Below, piece by piece: positions 63,827 to 64,000 of a DNA stretch of 64,000 bases. A model generated the notes under the pieces. It searched no databases. It worked only from the letters and a program-made list of their open reading frames with translations, and was not told where the DNA came from. The stretch covers positions 1,235,631 to 1,299,630 of the forward strand of contig NZ_KN266207.1 in NCBI RefSeq assembly GCF_000766945.1, written 5' to 3'. The translations under genes and the position numbers were made by a program. Source of the stretch: Cellvibrio mixtus subsp. mixtus J3-8 (GTDB taxonomy: Bacteria > Pseudomonadota > Gammaproteobacteria > Pseudomonadales > Cellvibrionaceae). The first letter of the stretch is position 1. Every line of letters starts with the position of its first letter.

Positions 63827-64000
63827 ATGATTCCAAAAAAAAATGCCAGTCAAACACTGGCTAAAATGTTAACGCTCGGCGTTAGCACCGGCCTGGCCGC
63901 GTTTTCCCTCAATGCCTTTGCAGCCTGTACCTACAACATTGATAATCAATGGGGTAGCGGTTATGTGGCGAGTATTACGGTAAAAAATGATACGAATGCT
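63827..64000 (+). CDS. Secreted protein with N-terminal CBM2-like module, cut by the right edge
   Basis: Only the first 58 codons are in the window. ATG 63827 has GGAG seven bases upstream. A signal peptide of 32 residues (MIPKKNASQTLAKMLTLGVS, ending NAFA) is followed by ACTYNIDNQWGSGYVASITV, which matches the start of family 2 carbohydrate-binding modules: an early cysteine, an aromatic residue, a conserved tryptophan and G(F/Y)xAxIxxxN. In Cellvibrio such proteins are usually secreted cellulases, xylanases, chitinases or lytic polysaccharide monooxygenases; which one this is cannot be told. The preceding 560-base leader is long. Confidence 0.8.
   Translation, partial: MIPKKNASQTLAKMLTLGVSTGLAAFSLNAFAACTYNIDNQWGSGYVASITVKNDTNA

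Overview
The window looks like chromosomal DNA from a Cellvibrio-type gammaproteobacterium. This rests on three things: secreted proteins with poly-serine linkers, a right-edge gene that starts with a signal peptide and what looks like a family 2 carbohydrate-binding module, and housekeeping genes (suhB, trmJ, rnb, guaBA, xseA, thiOSG) of gammaproteobacterial type. The genus is an inference, not a search result. I see no tRNA, rRNA, CRISPR array, insertion sequence or prophage gene.

Layout. Bases 1-9323 are ordinary chromosome: trmJ (cut by the left edge) divergent from suhB, a chemoreceptor, a gabD-type aldehyde dehydrogenase coupled to an NhaP2-type antiporter, then rnb and an EVE-domain gene. 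Bases 9468-34323 are an accessory block, all on the minus strand. In order of transcription it holds a secreted M14 desuccinylase-like protein, two paralogous secreted proteins with golvesin-like C-termini, a giant 5256-residue mosaic protein, a hemagglutinin/DUF637 protein ending in a deaminase-type toxin domain, a probable immunity gene, a 30-codon coupled reading frame and a lipoprotein. Bases 34399-43801 return to housekeeping: guaB-guaA, xseA, the thiO-thiS-thiG operon behind a TPP riboswitch, an HD-GYP-like protein and an AEC transporter. Bases 44018-63205 form a Tc (ABC) insecticidal-type toxin locus: TcA, a TcB-TcC fusion and a divergent membrane-anchored AraC-family regulator. After about 620 bases with no gene, the window ends inside the secreted CBM2-type gene.

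How the parts may work together. The two large accessory loci both use SpvB/FG-GAP modules, but in different settings. The Tc locus has the parts of a working injection machine: a TcA pentamer that forms the channel, and a TcB-TcC cocoon that carries a C-terminal effector of about 313 residues. I do not recognise that effector. The other locus looks like a polymorphic toxin system with an unusual build. Its giant first protein combines duplicated SpvB units, Ig-like and fibronectin-like modules, and a filamentous-hemagglutinin/TPS-like region near the C-terminus instead of the N-terminus. The second protein carries the hemagglutinin repeats, the DUF637 pre-toxin region and a zinc-deaminase domain (HAE plus CxxC), followed at once by the candidate immunity gene. 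No TpsB/CdiB-type transporter is present. This split, fused architecture is the most likely previously undescribed system here.

Several start codons were moved on the basis of Shine-Dalgarno sequences and family alignment (gabD, guaA, guaB, the DUF637 toxin, the lipoprotein and others). Each case is explained in its entry.
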